Positions 15,892-24,483 of a stretch of DNA of 41,091 nucleotides are shown here, in pieces. How positions within the stretch are numbered: the first letter of the stretch is position 1; each line of letters begins with the position of its first letter. A program made the translations under genes and the position numbers. The notes under the pieces are model-generated. The model made no database searches, was not told the DNA's origin, and saw only the letters and a list, made by a program, of their open reading frames with translations. Source of the stretch: Nitrospirota bacterium (lineage in GTDB: Bacteria; Nitrospirota; Thermodesulfovibrionia; UBA6902; DSMQ01); the NCBI GenBank assembly GCA_016208855.1, contig JACQXF010000143.1, positions 1-41,091 on the forward strand, in the 5' to 3' direction.

Positions 15892-17931
15892 CTAACTTAT
15901 CTTTACTGTGCCAAGCCCCTTAAACTCAATTCCGAACATAACCTGATATTCATCAGGCCTCTTTGTATATGAGATTATAATTCCCCAGCACTGTCTGCTG
16001 TATATTGTCTTAAGCTGTGCTTCCTGAACACCGTTGCCTTTGACATCATACCAGAATTTTCCGTAAACACTGAGGGGCACTGACTTCTCTGAGAGACTTA
16101 ACGGGTTGTTAATTCCCATTTCAAATATGTATTGATCAACATCTGTTGCCCTCCTGAAACTTTTCCCAATACCGATAAAGCCGCCGGACCATTTAAATAC
16201 GGAAGAGGCAATGGCTTCTTCTATGCGTTTACTGTGAACATCGTAAGACACGTTAGCAGTCAGATCCAACTTAGCGCTTGATAATTTTGCCTCTGCAAGG
16301 ACAGGGCTAAAATGTTTATCTGTACTGTTTAGAAAACTGTAGGTTTGTGAAATCTTAACGGTTGCCTCTGAGGCTTTTTCAAATGATAAAAACTTGTTAG
16401 TGAGAGAATATGTGATGTCGCTTGCTTCAGGGACGGAATCTATAGAATCAAATACCGGAATATCTGAATGGTCTGCCCTTGGAATGTATACATACTCCAG
16501 TAACGGCTCAATGGTATGAATAAATGAGGGGTGTTTCTTAAACAGTCCTAATGTCAAGGTGGATTTGAGATCAAAAAGCTCCCTGTGCGAATTTTTAGCC
16601 GGGTCTTTAAGTATATAGGCTGTCTCCCTTATTCCTACTTTTTGCGAAAATTTCAATATGCTTCCGGCAGAGAAATGTAGGTTTGGATAAATGTCAATCC
16701 TTTGCCCCTCTTGCCCGCTTTCCCGCATAAGGTTTGTCGCTGTAGCAGTGGTGTTAAAGGAAAAATTTCCTATGGACATTGTATTAAATGTAACTCCTGC
16801 CTCCGGAAGGTATTGAGGAATTTCTTCTGAACTGCCTTCAAGACTTTGTTTGTACCTGCCTAAGATATAAACCTCGCCGTCAGTAAAGGGCTTTGAAATA
16901 TGCAGGTGTGAGTCAACATATTTTTTTGGTCTTGTAGGAAAACCAAATGACTCTTCCTTCCATGCTGATAAGCCGAACCTGTTCTGAGATGTCGGCCCTA
17001 TAATGTCATAATAATCAAAGTTGCTTACAAGATGCAGTTTCATTTGGCCTGACATGCCGTAGGGCAGTTTCTGGTTATGATAGGCCTTAGCCTCAAAGAT
17101 GTCTTTCTTTAAAATCTTCTCCCTCAGGTGATAGAACCAGAGTTCACCGTTTGTTTCTTTGCCCTCAATATATCTATAATCCATTCCCTTTCCAAACCCC
17201 TGCCTGCTGTAATAATCAAGATAAAATGAAGCATCCCTGTTTTCTTCAATAGCCCAGAAGAACCCTTGTTTGTAAACAAAACCCTTTTTATTGCTGTGCC
17301 CGATGTTTGGTATTAAAAGGCCTGTCTGGCGTTCCTCAATGAGAGGCGCCGTAAAGTAAGGAGTATATAGCACAGGGACGTTCTTTATGTTAAAGGTTGC
17401 GTTTTTGGCCTTCAGGTTTTCATGAAGCGACACGGTTACATCCTTGCCTTTAATCTGCCATGCAGGAGGAGTTGCATCACATGTAGTGGCAGTAGCCTGA
17501 GAAATGGTGTAGGTGTCCTCTCCTGTTTTTTTAATTTCTTCGCTCTGTATATGGTAATTGCGGGCCTTCAAGAATATATAACTGTTATGAAGAGTGCCAA
17601 GCTTTGTGTCTAAATTTATCTCCATCTTCTCGGCTTTTATAACAGACTCTTTATCCTCAAAGATAACATTGCCAATCGCAGTGGTGTCCTTAGTATTGGC
17701 GTCAAGATATACTTCATCAGCAGTCAGCACCGAATTTTCATAGATTATTTTTACCGAGCCTTTAGCAGTATATGTATTTGTCTCTCCGAAGTACTCTAAT
17801 TTGACGGCTGTTATATTTATATGCTCTTGTGCGAATACAGTTGAAGTGAGAAATAAGAAATGAGAAATGAGAAGCAAGACAAGAGAAATAAATTTTTTAG
17901 TTATTCTAAATCTACATTTTCTACTTCCCAT
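15892..17931 (-). CDS. lptD: LPS-assembly protein LptD
   Basis: 679 residues. A signal peptide (to ~residue 35) precedes an N-terminal LptA/OstA-like beta-jellyroll (ITAVKLEYFGETNTYTAKGSV; TADEVYLD) and a large outer-membrane beta-barrel that inserts LPS. It is shorter than E. coli LptD but typical for non-proteobacterial homologues. The start codon lies inside a tandem heptamer array (17921-17955), and the hydrophobic core of the signal peptide is encoded by a second heptamer array (17846-17887). No in-frame alternative start gives a signal peptide. Its presence argues for a diderm with LPS. It is the last gene of the minus-strand trpB-trpA-accD-folC-lptD run. Confidence 0.88.
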   Translation of the reverse strand: MGSRKCRFRITKKFISLVLLLISHFLFLTSTVFAQEHINITAVKLEYFGETNTYTAKGSVKIIYENSVLTADEVYLDANTKDTTAIGNVIFEDKESVIKAEKMEINLDTKLGTLHNSYIFLKARNYHIQSEEIKKTGEDTYTISQATATTCDATPPAWQIKGKDVTVSLHENLKAKNATFNIKNVPVLYTPYFTAPLIEERQTGLLIPNIGHSNKKGFVYKQGFFWAIEENRDASFYLDYYSRQGFGKGMDYRYIEGKETNGELWFYHLREKILKKDIFEAKAYHNQKLPYGMSGQMKLHLVSNFDYYDIIGPTSQNRFGLSAWKEESFGFPTRPKKYVDSHLHISKPFTDGEVYILGRYKQSLEGSSEEIPQYLPEAGVTFNTMSIGNFSFNTTATATNLMRESGQEGQRIDIYPNLHFSAGSILKFSQKVGIRETAYILKDPAKNSHRELFDLKSTLTLGLFKKHPSFIHTIEPLLEYVYIPRADHSDIPVFDSIDSVPEASDITYSLTNKFLSFEKASEATVKISQTYSFLNSTDKHFSPVLAEAKLSSAKLDLTANVSYDVHSKRIEEAIASSVFKWSGGFIGIGKSFRRATDVDQYIFEMGINNPLSLSEKSVPLSVYGKFWYDVKGNGVQEAQLKTIYSRQCWGIIISYTKRPDEYQVMFGIEFKGLGTVKIS
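17846..17887 (+). repeat. 7-bp tandem repeat inside the lptD signal peptide
   Basis: Six heptamers in register (GTGAGAA, ATAAGAA, ATGAGAA twice, GCAAGAC, AAGAGAA). On the minus strand they encode the Leu/Ile/Phe-rich signal-peptide core of LptD. Confidence 0.75.
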
Positions 17932-17955
17932 TTCCCATTTCCCATTTCTTATTTT
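17921..17955 (+). repeat. 7-bp tandem repeat supplying the lptD start codon
   Basis: CTACTTC, three CCATTTC units, then TTATTTT. Each CCATTTC unit carries an ATG on the minus strand (17931, 17938, 17945), each in a different frame; only 17931 is in frame with lptD. Confidence 0.75.
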
Positions 17956-17959
17956 GAGT

Positions 17960-19312
17960 TTATTCTCTTAATTTAGAAAAGACGCCTTTATATCCAAGGG
18001 CCTCTTTTGCTTCTCCTGTGGTGTAAAAAGAGCCTGTTATAAGAATTATTGCTTTTTCATGCCAAAGGGCCTTTGAGAGTTCAACTGCATCTGAAACTGA
18101 CTCTTTTATTATTAATTCAGGCATCGGTTTGCTTCTGTCTTTTTGAAGATTCTCTACGCATTCCATAAGCATTTCAGGCTCTGCTGCCCTTTCGCCATGA
18201 GGCCTTGTCAGTATTATTGTGCTGGAGATATCTGCTAAAGGTTTAAGAATGCCCTCCATATCTTTATCCTTCATTATGCCTGTGACAAGAATGATTTCTT
18301 TGCCGGGGCAGAGCTCTTTTAATGATGCTGAGAGCGTCTCCGCTGCTTTTGGATTATGGGCTCCGTCAAGTATTATGTATGGTTTTTGAGAGGCTGTCTC
18401 CAGCCTTCCCTCAAAATGCAGTTTTGAGAGGCCGTTATATATTGCGTCTTCACTAATCTGTATTCCTCTCTGCATTAAAATCTCGCATACCCTTACAGCA
18501 AGAGAGGCGTTATATACCTGATGTTTCCCTGTAAGCTTAAGTTTTAAATTGTCATAATTGTTATAACCTTTATAATTGAACTTTATATGGGATATGTCCA
18601 TTTCAGACAGTGAGCCTTCAAAGTCTCTTCCGTACAGGTGAAGACTCGCCCCTCTGCTGTTTGCAGCCTCATTTATAATATTTAAAACCTCGGGCTGCAC
18701 GGCAGCAGTTACCACCGGCGCCCCTGTCTTTATAATTCCTGCCTTTTCAGAGGCAATCTCTGTAATGCTTTTACCAAGAAATTCAGTATGGTCAAGCCCT
18801 ATATTTGTTATTACGCTTACCTCAGGTGAAAGTACATTTGTGGCATCAAGCCTTCCGCCCATGCCTGTCTCAACAACAACCCAGTCAACTTTTTCACGCA
18901 TGAAATAATAAAATGCCATTGCCGTGACAACCTCAAAAAAAGTAGGCTTTATCTCAGTATCTGCCGCAGCATTGCGGATATATGAGGTCAGGCTTATAAC
19001 ATCATATTCTGATATAGGGACACCGTTTATCCTTATACGCTCGGTGAAGCTTACAAAGTGGGGGGATGTGAAGAGCCCTGTCTTAAAGCCGCTTTCTTTC
19101 AGTATCCCTGCTATTATGGCAGAGGTTGAACCTTTGCCGTTTGTCCCTGCAATATGAACTGAATGAAAAGACTTATCAGGCCTCCCTAAGATATCCATTA
19201 ACTTTAGTGTATTCTGAAGCCCGAGTTTTATCCCGTGTCTTTGAAGGCTGTAGAGGTAGTCTATGGATTCGGTATAGCCATGTGTTTCAGCGGAGGGGTA
19301 TCCATCTTTCAT
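17960..19312 (-). CDS. folC: Folylpolyglutamate/dihydrofolate synthase
   Basis: 450 residues, FolC/Mur-ligase family. It adds glutamate to dihydropteroate and folates in the cytosol. The P-loop AGTNGKGST is near residues 55-63, the folate/Mg loop FTSPHFVSFTERI near 90, and the Mur-ligase C-terminal domain contains LDGAHNPKA. It overlaps the end of accD by 4 bp, so the two are co-translated. accD-folC adjacency is common in many bacteria. Confidence 0.95.
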   Translation of the reverse strand: MKDGYPSAETHGYTESIDYLYSLQRHGIKLGLQNTLKLMDILGRPDKSFHSVHIAGTNGKGSTSAIIAGILKESGFKTGLFTSPHFVSFTERIRINGVPISEYDVISLTSYIRNAAADTEIKPTFFEVVTAMAFYYFMREKVDWVVVETGMGGRLDATNVLSPEVSVITNIGLDHTEFLGKSITEIASEKAGIIKTGAPVVTAAVQPEVLNIINEAANSRGASLHLYGRDFEGSLSEMDISHIKFNYKGYNNYDNLKLKLTGKHQVYNASLAVRVCEILMQRGIQISEDAIYNGLSKLHFEGRLETASQKPYIILDGAHNPKAAETLSASLKELCPGKEIILVTGIMKDKDMEGILKPLADISSTIILTRPHGERAAEPEMLMECVENLQKDRSKPMPELIIKESVSDAVELSKALWHEKAIILITGSFYTTGEAKEALGYKGVFSKLRE

Positions 19313-20160
19313 GTCTTAGCCCTGGGGTTTCCATGTATAAGGGAGAGAAGTTTTAATATGGTTTGCTTCATTTCTTTGCGGGTTACAACCATATCTATCA
19401 TTCCATGCTGAAGCAGAAACTCTGCCCTTTGAAATCCATCAGGAAGCTGCTGTTTTATGGTCTGTTCAATTACCCTGGGACCTGCGAAACCTATAAGGCT
19501 TTTTGGCTCTGCGATAATAATGTCTCCAAGCATTGCAAAGCTTGCGGTGACGCCGCCGAATGTCGGGTCTGCAAGTATGGATATATAGGGCATTGAGCCT
19601 GTTTTAAATCTGCCTATTGCAGCCGATGTCTTTGCCATCTGCATAAGCGAGAGTATCCCCTCCTGCATCCTTGCGCCTCCTGAGGATGTGATGGATATAA
19701 GAGGCAGCGCCTCATCCAATGCCCTTTCCGCTGTAAGTGCGACCTTCTCCCCTACAACAGAGCCCATGCTTCCGCCCATGAATGCAAAGTCAAGCACAAC
19801 AATAGCAACGCGACTCCCGTCTATCAGCGCCTCACCGGCAATTGCTGCCTCTTTTATGCTGGATTTCTTCTGGGCCTCTTTAAGCCTATCTTTATATGGA
19901 ACGTGGTCTTTAAAATTCAGAGGATCAAGGGATGTAAGGCTGCTGCCTATTTCTTTGAAACTGCCCTCATCTATAAGCAGCTGAATACGCTTCAGAGCTG
20001 AGATCCTGAAGTGGTAATTGCACTTTGGGCATACCTGAAGGTTCTTATCTACCTCTTTGCGATAGATAATCTCCTTGCATCCGTCGCATTTTACCCAGAG
20101 GCCTTCCGGCACCTTTACCTTTTTAGAGATTGGATATTTTTCTTTCTTAAACCAAGCCAT
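19309..20160 (-). CDS. accD: Acetyl-CoA carboxylase carboxyltransferase beta subunit
   Basis: 283 residues. Catalyses carboxyl transfer from biotin to acetyl-CoA with AccA in fatty acid synthesis. The N-terminal zinc ribbon is clear (C25, C28, C44, C47) and the crotonase-like carboxyltransferase core has SSGGARMQEG. The start at 20160 gives the standard MAWFKK N-terminus; an upstream in-frame TTG lies in repeat DNA. There is no obvious Shine-Dalgarno. A 7-bp tandem repeat sits 8 nt upstream of the start. Confidence 0.95.
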   Translation of the reverse strand: MAWFKKEKYPISKKVKVPEGLWVKCDGCKEIIYRKEVDKNLQVCPKCNYHFRISALKRIQLLIDEGSFKEIGSSLTSLDPLNFKDHVPYKDRLKEAQKKSSIKEAAIAGEALIDGSRVAIVVLDFAFMGGSMGSVVGEKVALTAERALDEALPLISITSSGGARMQEGILSLMQMAKTSAAIGRFKTGSMPYISILADPTFGGVTASFAMLGDIIIAEPKSLIGFAGPRVIEQTIKQQLPDGFQRAEFLLQHGMIDMVVTRKEMKQTILKLLSLIHGNPRAKT

Positions 20161-20167
20161 ATTAAAA

Positions 20168-20202
20168 CCAGTACCCAGTAACAAGTGACAAGTGACAAGT
20201 TG
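20168..20202 (+). repeat. 7-bp tandem repeat upstream of accD
   Basis: Five heptamers in register: CCAGTAC, CCAGTAA, CAAGTGA twice, CAAGTTG. It occupies the trpA-accD gap, directly 5' of the accD start on the minus strand. Confidence 0.75.
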
Positions 20203-20232
20203 GAAAATAAATATTTAAATCTATCTTAGTCA

Positions 20233-21003
20233 TTATATCGCTTCCTTTATAGCCTTAACAAAACCCTTAATGTCTTTGCCTTCTGCAATTAATCGCACTA
20301 TTGCGCTGCCTATGATAATGCCGTCTGCAAGGTCTGCAACCAACTTTGCTTCCTCGGGCTTTGATATGCCAAACCCTACTGCAACAGGTTTTTTTGTTGC
20401 TTTCTTAAGCTTTTCAAGCGTGCTTTTCATTGTTTCATCAACCGTAAGCGTTGCGCCGGTAATGCCTGTAATGGATACATAGTATATAAATCCGGCAGAT
20501 GCCTTTGCCACCTTTTTTATTCTATCCCCTGTGCTTGTAGGCGCAAGGAGAAAGATTGTATCAAGCTTATGTTTCTTTGCAATGCTTATAAAATCTCCTG
20601 CCTCATCAGGAATCAGGTCAGGCACTATTACTCCGTCAACACCGGCTCTTGCAGCCTCTTTAACAAATGCTTCAATTCCGTACTTAAATACAGGGTTATA
20701 GTATGTCATAAGGATAAGCGGTATATTTGTATCTTTCCTTATTTCTTCAACAAGCGGGAGGACTTTCCTGAGAGTGACATTCTGAGAGAGCGCCCTCTCA
20801 TGCGCACGCTGAATTGCCGGGCCGTCAGCAAGCGGGTCTGTGAAAGGCACTCCAAGCTCAATCATATCCGCGCCTGCCTCTTCAAGCTCAAGCACAAGTT
20901 TTTTTGTGTCATGAAGCGAGGGGTCTCCTGCCATGATGTATGGGATAAGGGCTTTTTTGCCTGAGTTCTTTAGCTTTTTAAAGGTCTTTGATATTCTGCT
21001 CAC
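20233..21003 (-). CDS. trpA: Tryptophan synthase alpha subunit
   Basis: 256 residues. Cleaves indole-3-glycerol phosphate to indole and passes it to TrpB. Catalytic E49 (ELGVPF) and D60 (DPLADGP) fall at exactly the residue numbers used for the Salmonella enzyme, and the phosphate-binding VGFGIS and GIIIGSA segments are present. It overlaps trpB by 4 bp. The other trp genes are not in the window. Confidence 0.97.
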   Translation of the reverse strand: MSRISKTFKKLKNSGKKALIPYIMAGDPSLHDTKKLVLELEEAGADMIELGVPFTDPLADGPAIQRAHERALSQNVTLRKVLPLVEEIRKDTNIPLILMTYYNPVFKYGIEAFVKEAARAGVDGVIVPDLIPDEAGDFISIAKKHKLDTIFLLAPTSTGDRIKKVAKASAGFIYYVSITGITGATLTVDETMKSTLEKLKKATKKPVAVGFGISKPEEAKLVADLADGIIIGSAIVRLIAEGKDIKGFVKAIKEAI

Positions 21004-22202
21004 AGCCCTATCCCTTTAATCCTTGCCACTTCCTGCACATCCTTATCTCCCCTGCCTGAGAGGTTGACTATTATGATAGATTCTTTTGACATAGCCGGCG
21101 CAACCTTGACCGCTTCTGCAATTGCATGCGCAGATTCAAGGGCAGGTATTATGCCCTCAGTCCTGCTTAAAAGTTCAAATGCTTTCAAGGCTTCGTCGTC
21201 AGTTGCGTAGGTGTATTCAATTTTTTTAAGGTCTCTAAGGTAACAGTGTTCAGGCCCTACAGATGCATAATCAAGCCCTGCTGATACGGAATGGGTGCCA
21301 AGGACATTTCCGTCATCATCCTGCAAGAGATAGCTTTTGCATCCCTGAAACACCCCAAGAGAGCCTCCTGCAAAGCGCGCTGCATGCTTGCCGCTCTCAA
21401 TTCCAAGGCCGCCTGCCTCAACGCCTGTCATCTTTATATTGTCATTAAGAAATGCATAAAATAATCCTATGGAATTGCTTCCTCCGCCTACGCAAGCAAT
21501 AAGACAGTCCGGAAGTTTTCCTTCTGCCTTAAGTATCTGCTGTCTTGCCTCTTTGCCTATTACTGACTGGAAGTCTCTTACCATTTGAGGGTAGGGGTGC
21601 GGGCCGAACGCCGTGCCAAGGACATAATGGGTATAGCGGACATTTGTTGTCCAGTCACGAAGCGCCTCGTTTATCGCATCTTTTAATGTCCTGGAGCCGA
21701 TATTAACCTCTGTAACCTTTGCGCCAAGGAGCCTCATCCTGAAGACATTAAGCGCCTGCCTTCTTATATCCTCGCTTCCCATGTATATCTCGCACTCAAG
21801 CCCGACAAGCGATGCGCCTGTTGCAGTGGCAACCCCGTGCTGTCCTGCGCCTGTTTCGGCAATTATACGGGTCTTATCCATTTTTTTAGCAAGAAGCGCC
21901 TGTGCAATTGCATTGTTTATCTTGTGCGCGCCTGTGTGGCAGAGGTCTTCTCTTTTCAGGTAAATCTTGGCGCCTCCAAGGTGCTCTGTGAGCCTTTTTG
22001 CGAAATAAAGCGCAGTCGGTCTTCCGATATATGTCTTCTGAAGCATGCTTAGTTCTTCAATGAAGTTTTTGTCCTTTATATAATTCTTATATGCCTTCTC
22101 AAGCTCATGAAGCGCAGGCATAAGAGTCTCAGGGACAAACCTTCCTCCGTATCCGTTAAAATGCCCTTTGCTGTCCGGTAATTTTTTAAGTATTTTCTTC
22201 AT
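21000..22202 (-). CDS. trpB: Tryptophan synthase beta subunit
   Basis: 400 residues, TrpB1 type. PLP-dependent condensation of indole with serine. The PLP lysine is K94 in [10 protein letters not shown], the phosphate loop is GGGSNS, and the N-terminal [15 protein letters not shown] is standard. It is the first gene of the trpB-trpA-accD-folC-lptD run. A TATAAT box lies 28 nt upstream, but no clear Shine-Dalgarno precedes the ATG. Confidence 0.97.
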   Translation of the reverse strand: MKKILKKLPDSKGHFNGYGGRFVPETLMPALHELEKAYKNYIKDKNFIEELSMLQKTYIGRPTALYFAKRLTEHLGGAKIYLKREDLCHTGAHKINNAIAQALLAKKMDKTRIIAETGAGQHGVATATGASLVGLECEIYMGSEDIRRQALNVFRMRLLGAKVTEVNIGSRTLKDAINEALRDWTTNVRYTHYVLGTAFGPHPYPQMVRDFQSVIGKEARQQILKAEGKLPDCLIACVGGGSNSIGLFYAFLNDNIKMTGVEAGGLGIESGKHAARFAGGSLGVFQGCKSYLLQDDDGNVLGTHSVSAGLDYASVGPEHCYLRDLKKIEYTYATDDEALKAFELLSRTEGIIPALESAHAIAEAVKVAPAMSKESIIIVNLSGRGDKDVQEVARIKGIGL

Positions 22203-22229
22203 AGTATTCGCACGGAAAATGCGTTAACT

Positions 22230-22235
22230 ATTATA
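22230..22235 (-). promoter_or_regulatory. -10 box for the trpB operon
   Basis: TATAAT on the minus strand, 28 nt before the trpB ATG. The -35 region is only a T-run, so this is a partial promoter call. No leader peptide or attenuator is visible in the short upstream space. Confidence 0.5.
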
Positions 22236-22273
22236 GCATTGAGGATTTTTTAAAAAAAGGGCAGGGTAAAAAT

Positions 22274-22305
22274 TAAGCAGGGCCGTAGGTGCTTAGCCCT
22301 GCTTA
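22274..22305 (-). terminator. Rho-independent terminator of the perR operon
   Basis: A 10-bp perfect stem TAAGCAGGGC / GCCCTGCTTA with a 12-nt loop, followed on the minus strand by AATTTTTAC. It lies 25 nt beyond the last gene of the peroxide-response operon and just upstream of the trpB promoter. Confidence 0.75.
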
Positions 22306-22329
22306 GCATTGTTTTGGTTTAGTACAAGG

Positions 22330-22512
22330 TTAGTGGACTGTGTTCTCTCTCTTAAAAACCTTGTAGCCGCAGGCGATGCATAATGTTTCCTCTTCATCTG
22401 ACCAGAGCTCTATATCCTCTCCGCACTTTGGGCATGTGATATACTCCGGTATCGGTATGTATGTTTCTGAGCATGCCGGCTTTTCGCTAAACGCAGGCTT
22501 TTTGTCGTTCAT
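22330..22512 (-). CDS. Small zinc-ribbon protein
   Basis: 60 residues with two CxxC knuckles (CPKCGEDIELW and CIACGYKVF), a probable zinc- or iron-binding ribbon. The start at 22512 is supported by GGAGGAAG five bases upstream. It overlaps the 3' end of the preceding Cys-rich gene by 26 nt and ends the perR operon. Function unknown; the neighbours suggest a role in redox or metal stress. Confidence 0.6.
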   Translation of the reverse strand: MNDKKPAFSEKPACSETYIPIPEYITCPKCGEDIELWSDEEETLCIACGYKVFKRENTVH

Positions 22513-22936
22513 TTGCCTTCCTCCATCCCTCATCCTGAAGGCGCTTCATTCTGTTTATACTCCACTGCTTAAATTCTTCAAGATATTTTTTGGGATTTAC
22601 TTTAGCCATGGCTGTTAATTCTTCTTTTTCCCGTACAGAATCTATATGATCCGTAGGGTAGCTACCGCGCCATGTGCAGTAGCCTTCGTCAAAAAGATAA
22701 TCAGGCGTTATGTTGGATTCTGACAGCTTTGCGCCTGAGAATTTTGCAATATCCATATCATACTCTATAATCCAGCCATTATCAGTCACCATTGTCTCAG
22801 TGTTGTGCTGAAGACTTTTTGAACACTCAGGACAATACAGGCTGTTTATAACTTCAGGCGGCATTATGTTATCCTTGAAATTAAAGCTCGCCGTGCTTCT
22901 TCCGCATTTACAGGTAAGTTTATAATCCATGCACAT
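22487..22936 (-). CDS. Cys-rich hypothetical protein in the peroxide operon
   Basis: 149 residues beginning MCMDYKLTCKCGRS, with a second knuckle CPECSKSLQ near residue 34, so likely a metal-binding N-terminus. The C-terminal half is charged and helical (VNPKKYLEEFKQWSINRMKR). AGGAGGGC gives a good RBS for the ATG at 22936. I do not recognise the family. The location between rubrerythrin and a zinc-ribbon gene suggests an accessory role in oxidative-stress defence. Confidence 0.7.
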   Translation of the reverse strand: MCMDYKLTCKCGRSTASFNFKDNIMPPEVINSLYCPECSKSLQHNTETMVTDNGWIIEYDMDIAKFSGAKLSESNITPDYLFDEGYCTWRGSYPTDHIDSVREKEELTAMAKVNPKKYLEEFKQWSINRMKRLQDEGWRKANERQKACV

Positions 22937-22975
22937 TGTTTAGCCCTCCTTTTTAGGTTTAGCCTAAGCTCTTTT

Positions 22976-23407
22976 TTAGCAAGTTTTAAAGAATCTGTCA
23001 AGAAGGCCTTTAAGCATCCTTGCATGTCTTGCCTCATCCCTTGATGATTCATCAAAGAAGTCATGTGCTGGATCACAGTTGCACTCCCTTGCCTTTTTTG
23101 CTGATTCTTTCTTGCCTTTATTTGCGCCAATCTCGCCGGCAAGCATCTTTTCAATATTCTCTTTTGTGCTGTGAGAAATAAGGCCGTTCATTTCGGCAAA
23201 CTGGCCTGCGTGATTTGCCTCTTCCCATGCTATTGTCTTAAGTGTCTCCGCAACCTCCGGGTATCCTTCCCTCTGTGCCTGTCTTGCCATGGCAAGATAA
23301 AGCCCTACCTCAGTGCATTCCCCCTTGAAGTTCATCATTACTGAATCCTCTACATCTGTGCCTTTTGATACTCCAATTGAGTGTTCATTGATAAGTGTAA
23401 TCTCCAT
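22976..23407 (-). CDS. Rubrerythrin-family diiron protein (no rubredoxin domain)
   Basis: 143 residues of a ferritin-like four-helix bundle. Candidate diiron ligands are E30/E33 (GECTEVGLY), E62-E63 with H66 (EEANHAG), E92 (GEIGAN) and E125 with H128 (DEARHA). Rubrerythrins reduce hydrogen peroxide in anaerobes using rubredoxin-type electron donors. The rubredoxin domain is absent here. A separate 33-aa rubredoxin-like gene lies directly upstream and may supply electrons (inference). An unusual CNCDP segment sits between the last helices. AGGAGG precedes the start. Confidence 0.9.
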   Translation of the reverse strand: MEITLINEHSIGVSKGTDVEDSVMMNFKGECTEVGLYLAMARQAQREGYPEVAETLKTIAWEEANHAGQFAEMNGLISHSTKENIEKMLAGEIGANKGKKESAKKARECNCDPAHDFFDESSRDEARHARMLKGLLDRFFKTC

Positions 23408-23452
23408 CTTTAAGTCCTCCTGTTTTTAATTATGGAGCCAAGGCCCCTGTTT

Positions 23453-23480
23453 TTAACTTCTAACTTTTAACTTCTAACTC
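23453..23480 (+). repeat. 7-bp tandem repeat upstream of rubrerythrin
   Basis: Four heptamers in register alternating TTAACTT and CTAACTT/C, between the 33-aa gene and the rubrerythrin RBS. Confidence 0.7.
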
Positions 23481-23492
23481 CCGGCTATAGAC

Positions 23493-23594
23493 TTATTTTT
23501 GCATCGTTCCTTTTCCGCCGCAGCCAGGGCATGTCTGGGGTTTGCATCTTCCCTCTTTTGTAGCTCCGCATTTGCTGCATTTAAATACTGCCAT
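23493..23594 (-). CDS. 33-aa RCKP-type rubredoxin-like protein
   Basis: A complete 33-residue protein with two CxxC pairs (CSKC, CPGC) and the hallmark GRCKPQTCP, matching the RCKP-type rubredoxin-like mini-domain that often accompanies rubrerythrins. An excellent RBS (AGGAGGAGGT) lies six bases upstream. It probably binds one iron or zinc and could be the electron donor for the neighbouring rubrerythrin. Confidence 0.75.
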   Translation of the reverse strand: MAVFKCSKCGATKEGRCKPQTCPGCGGKGTMQK

Positions 23595-23612
23595 TTTATC
23601 ACCTCCTCCTAT

Positions 23613-23640
23613 ATAACTAATAACTTATAACTCATAACTA
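23613..23640 (+). repeat. 7-bp tandem repeat upstream of the 33-aa gene
   Basis: Four heptamers in register (ATAACTA, ATAACTT, ATAACTC, ATAACTA), filling the perR to rubredoxin-like gap and ending just before its RBS. Confidence 0.7.
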
Positions 23641-23650
23641 AAACCATGAG

Positions 23651-24049
23651 CTATGAACTTTTCTTACACTTCGGGCATATACCATATAGCTCAACATGAT
23701 TGCCTACTAAGTCAAAACCCTCTGTCATCTCATCAGGGATGTTAAGGCTGAATTCTTTATGAATATCAATAATCCTCTTGCATTTCATGCATATAAGATG
23801 ATGATGGGCGGCGGTATTTGGGTCATATCTTTTTTTGTTGGGGTCTATTGTAAGCTCAAGGACACCGCCTTTATCTCGTAATGTCTCAAGGGTGTTATAA
23901 ACTGTGGCAAATGACATGGTTGGGAAATCCTTGGACATTGCCTTATATATGTCCTCTGCAGAGGGATGCTCCTTGTTGCCATCAAGATAGCTTAATATGG
24001 CAAGCCGCTGAGGGGTTAGCTTTAAGCCAAGGTGCTTATATTTTTCCAT
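23651..24049 (-). CDS. perR: Peroxide-sensing Fur-family repressor PerR
   Basis: 132 residues: winged helix (TPQRLAILSYL; MSFATVYNTLETL) and a C-terminal dimer domain. The metal ligands of B. subtilis PerR (H37, D85, H91, H93, D104) map at a constant offset of nine to H28, D76, H82, H84 and D95. Asp at the last position favours PerR over Fur. Structural zinc is held by C87/C90 and C125/C128. It heads the operon with the rubredoxin-like, rubrerythrin and Cys-rich genes. A PerR-box-like site overlaps its own -10, suggesting autoregulation and peroxide induction. Confidence 0.9.
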   Translation of the reverse strand: MEKYKHLGLKLTPQRLAILSYLDGNKEHPSAEDIYKAMSKDFPTMSFATVYNTLETLRDKGGVLELTIDPNKKRYDPNTAAHHHLICMKCKRIIDIHKEFSLNIPDEMTEGFDLVGNHVELYGICPKCKKSS

Positions 24050-24077
24050 AATATCCTCCGTAATTAGATTTATTTCT

Positions 24078-24113
24078 TGATAACTATTATAACATTAGAA
24101 TTATTCTTGTCAA
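24078..24113 (-). promoter_or_regulatory. perR promoter with overlapping Per-box-like operator
   Basis: On the minus strand TTGACA (24113-24108), a 16-bp spacer and TATAAT (24091-24086) form a good sigma-70 promoter. The site TGATAACTATTATAA at 24078-24092 matches the Per box TTATAATnATTATAA at 12 of 14 defined positions and covers the -10. The RBS is at 24055-24059. Confidence 0.7.
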
Positions 24114-24154
24114 GTAATTTTTTTAAATTAGAAAATTTTAAGGCTAATGTCTCT

Positions 24155-24183
24155 TTTTTATAACGGATTATCAATGTTATAAT
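24155..24183 (+). promoter_or_regulatory. acyP-bioB promoter (leaderless candidate)
   Basis: A weak -35 (TTTTTA, 24155-24160), a 17-bp spacer and a consensus TATAAT (24178-24183). The acyP ATG begins at 24191, seven bases after the -10, so the transcript may start at the ATG. A GAGG directly abuts the ATG, too close for a normal Shine-Dalgarno. Confidence 0.55.
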
Positions 24184-24190
24184 AGCGAGG

Positions 24191-24478
24191 ATGGAAAAAG
24201 GCAGGGTGCATCTGATAATACGAGGCCGTGTGCAGGGAGTCTTCTTCAGGGCAAGCACAAGGGATATGGCAGCGAGCCTTGGACTTAAAGGATGGGTTAA
24301 AAACCTTTCTGATGGTAATGTGGAAGCCCTATTTGAAGGACCCAAAGACCTGCTCTTAAAGGCAGTTCAATGGTGCCGGAAGGGGCCTGAAGGCGCAAGG
24401 GTTACCGAGGTATCCGAGGATTGGAGTGAATATGAAGGAGAGCCTAACAGCTTTGAAATAAAGTATCGAGGGAGATGA
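24191..24478 (+). CDS. acyP: Acylphosphatase
   Basis: 95 residues. Hydrolyses acyl phosphates. The family signature GRVQGVFFR (catalytic R20) and the catalytic Asn in GWVKNLSDG (N38) are intact, and the length is typical. It is divergent from perR and five bases upstream of bioB, so probably transcribed with the biotin genes. Confidence 0.93.
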   Translation: MEKGRVHLIIRGRVQGVFFRASTRDMAASLGLKGWVKNLSDGNVEALFEGPKDLLLKAVQWCRKGPEGARVTEVSEDWSEYEGEPNSFEIKYRGR

Positions 24479-24483
24479 TATAA

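Noticed and set aside
22864..23154. 96-codon minus-strand frame overlapping rubrerythrin
   Set aside because: It overlaps the rubrerythrin and Cys-rich genes in another frame and shows no independent RBS or family features.
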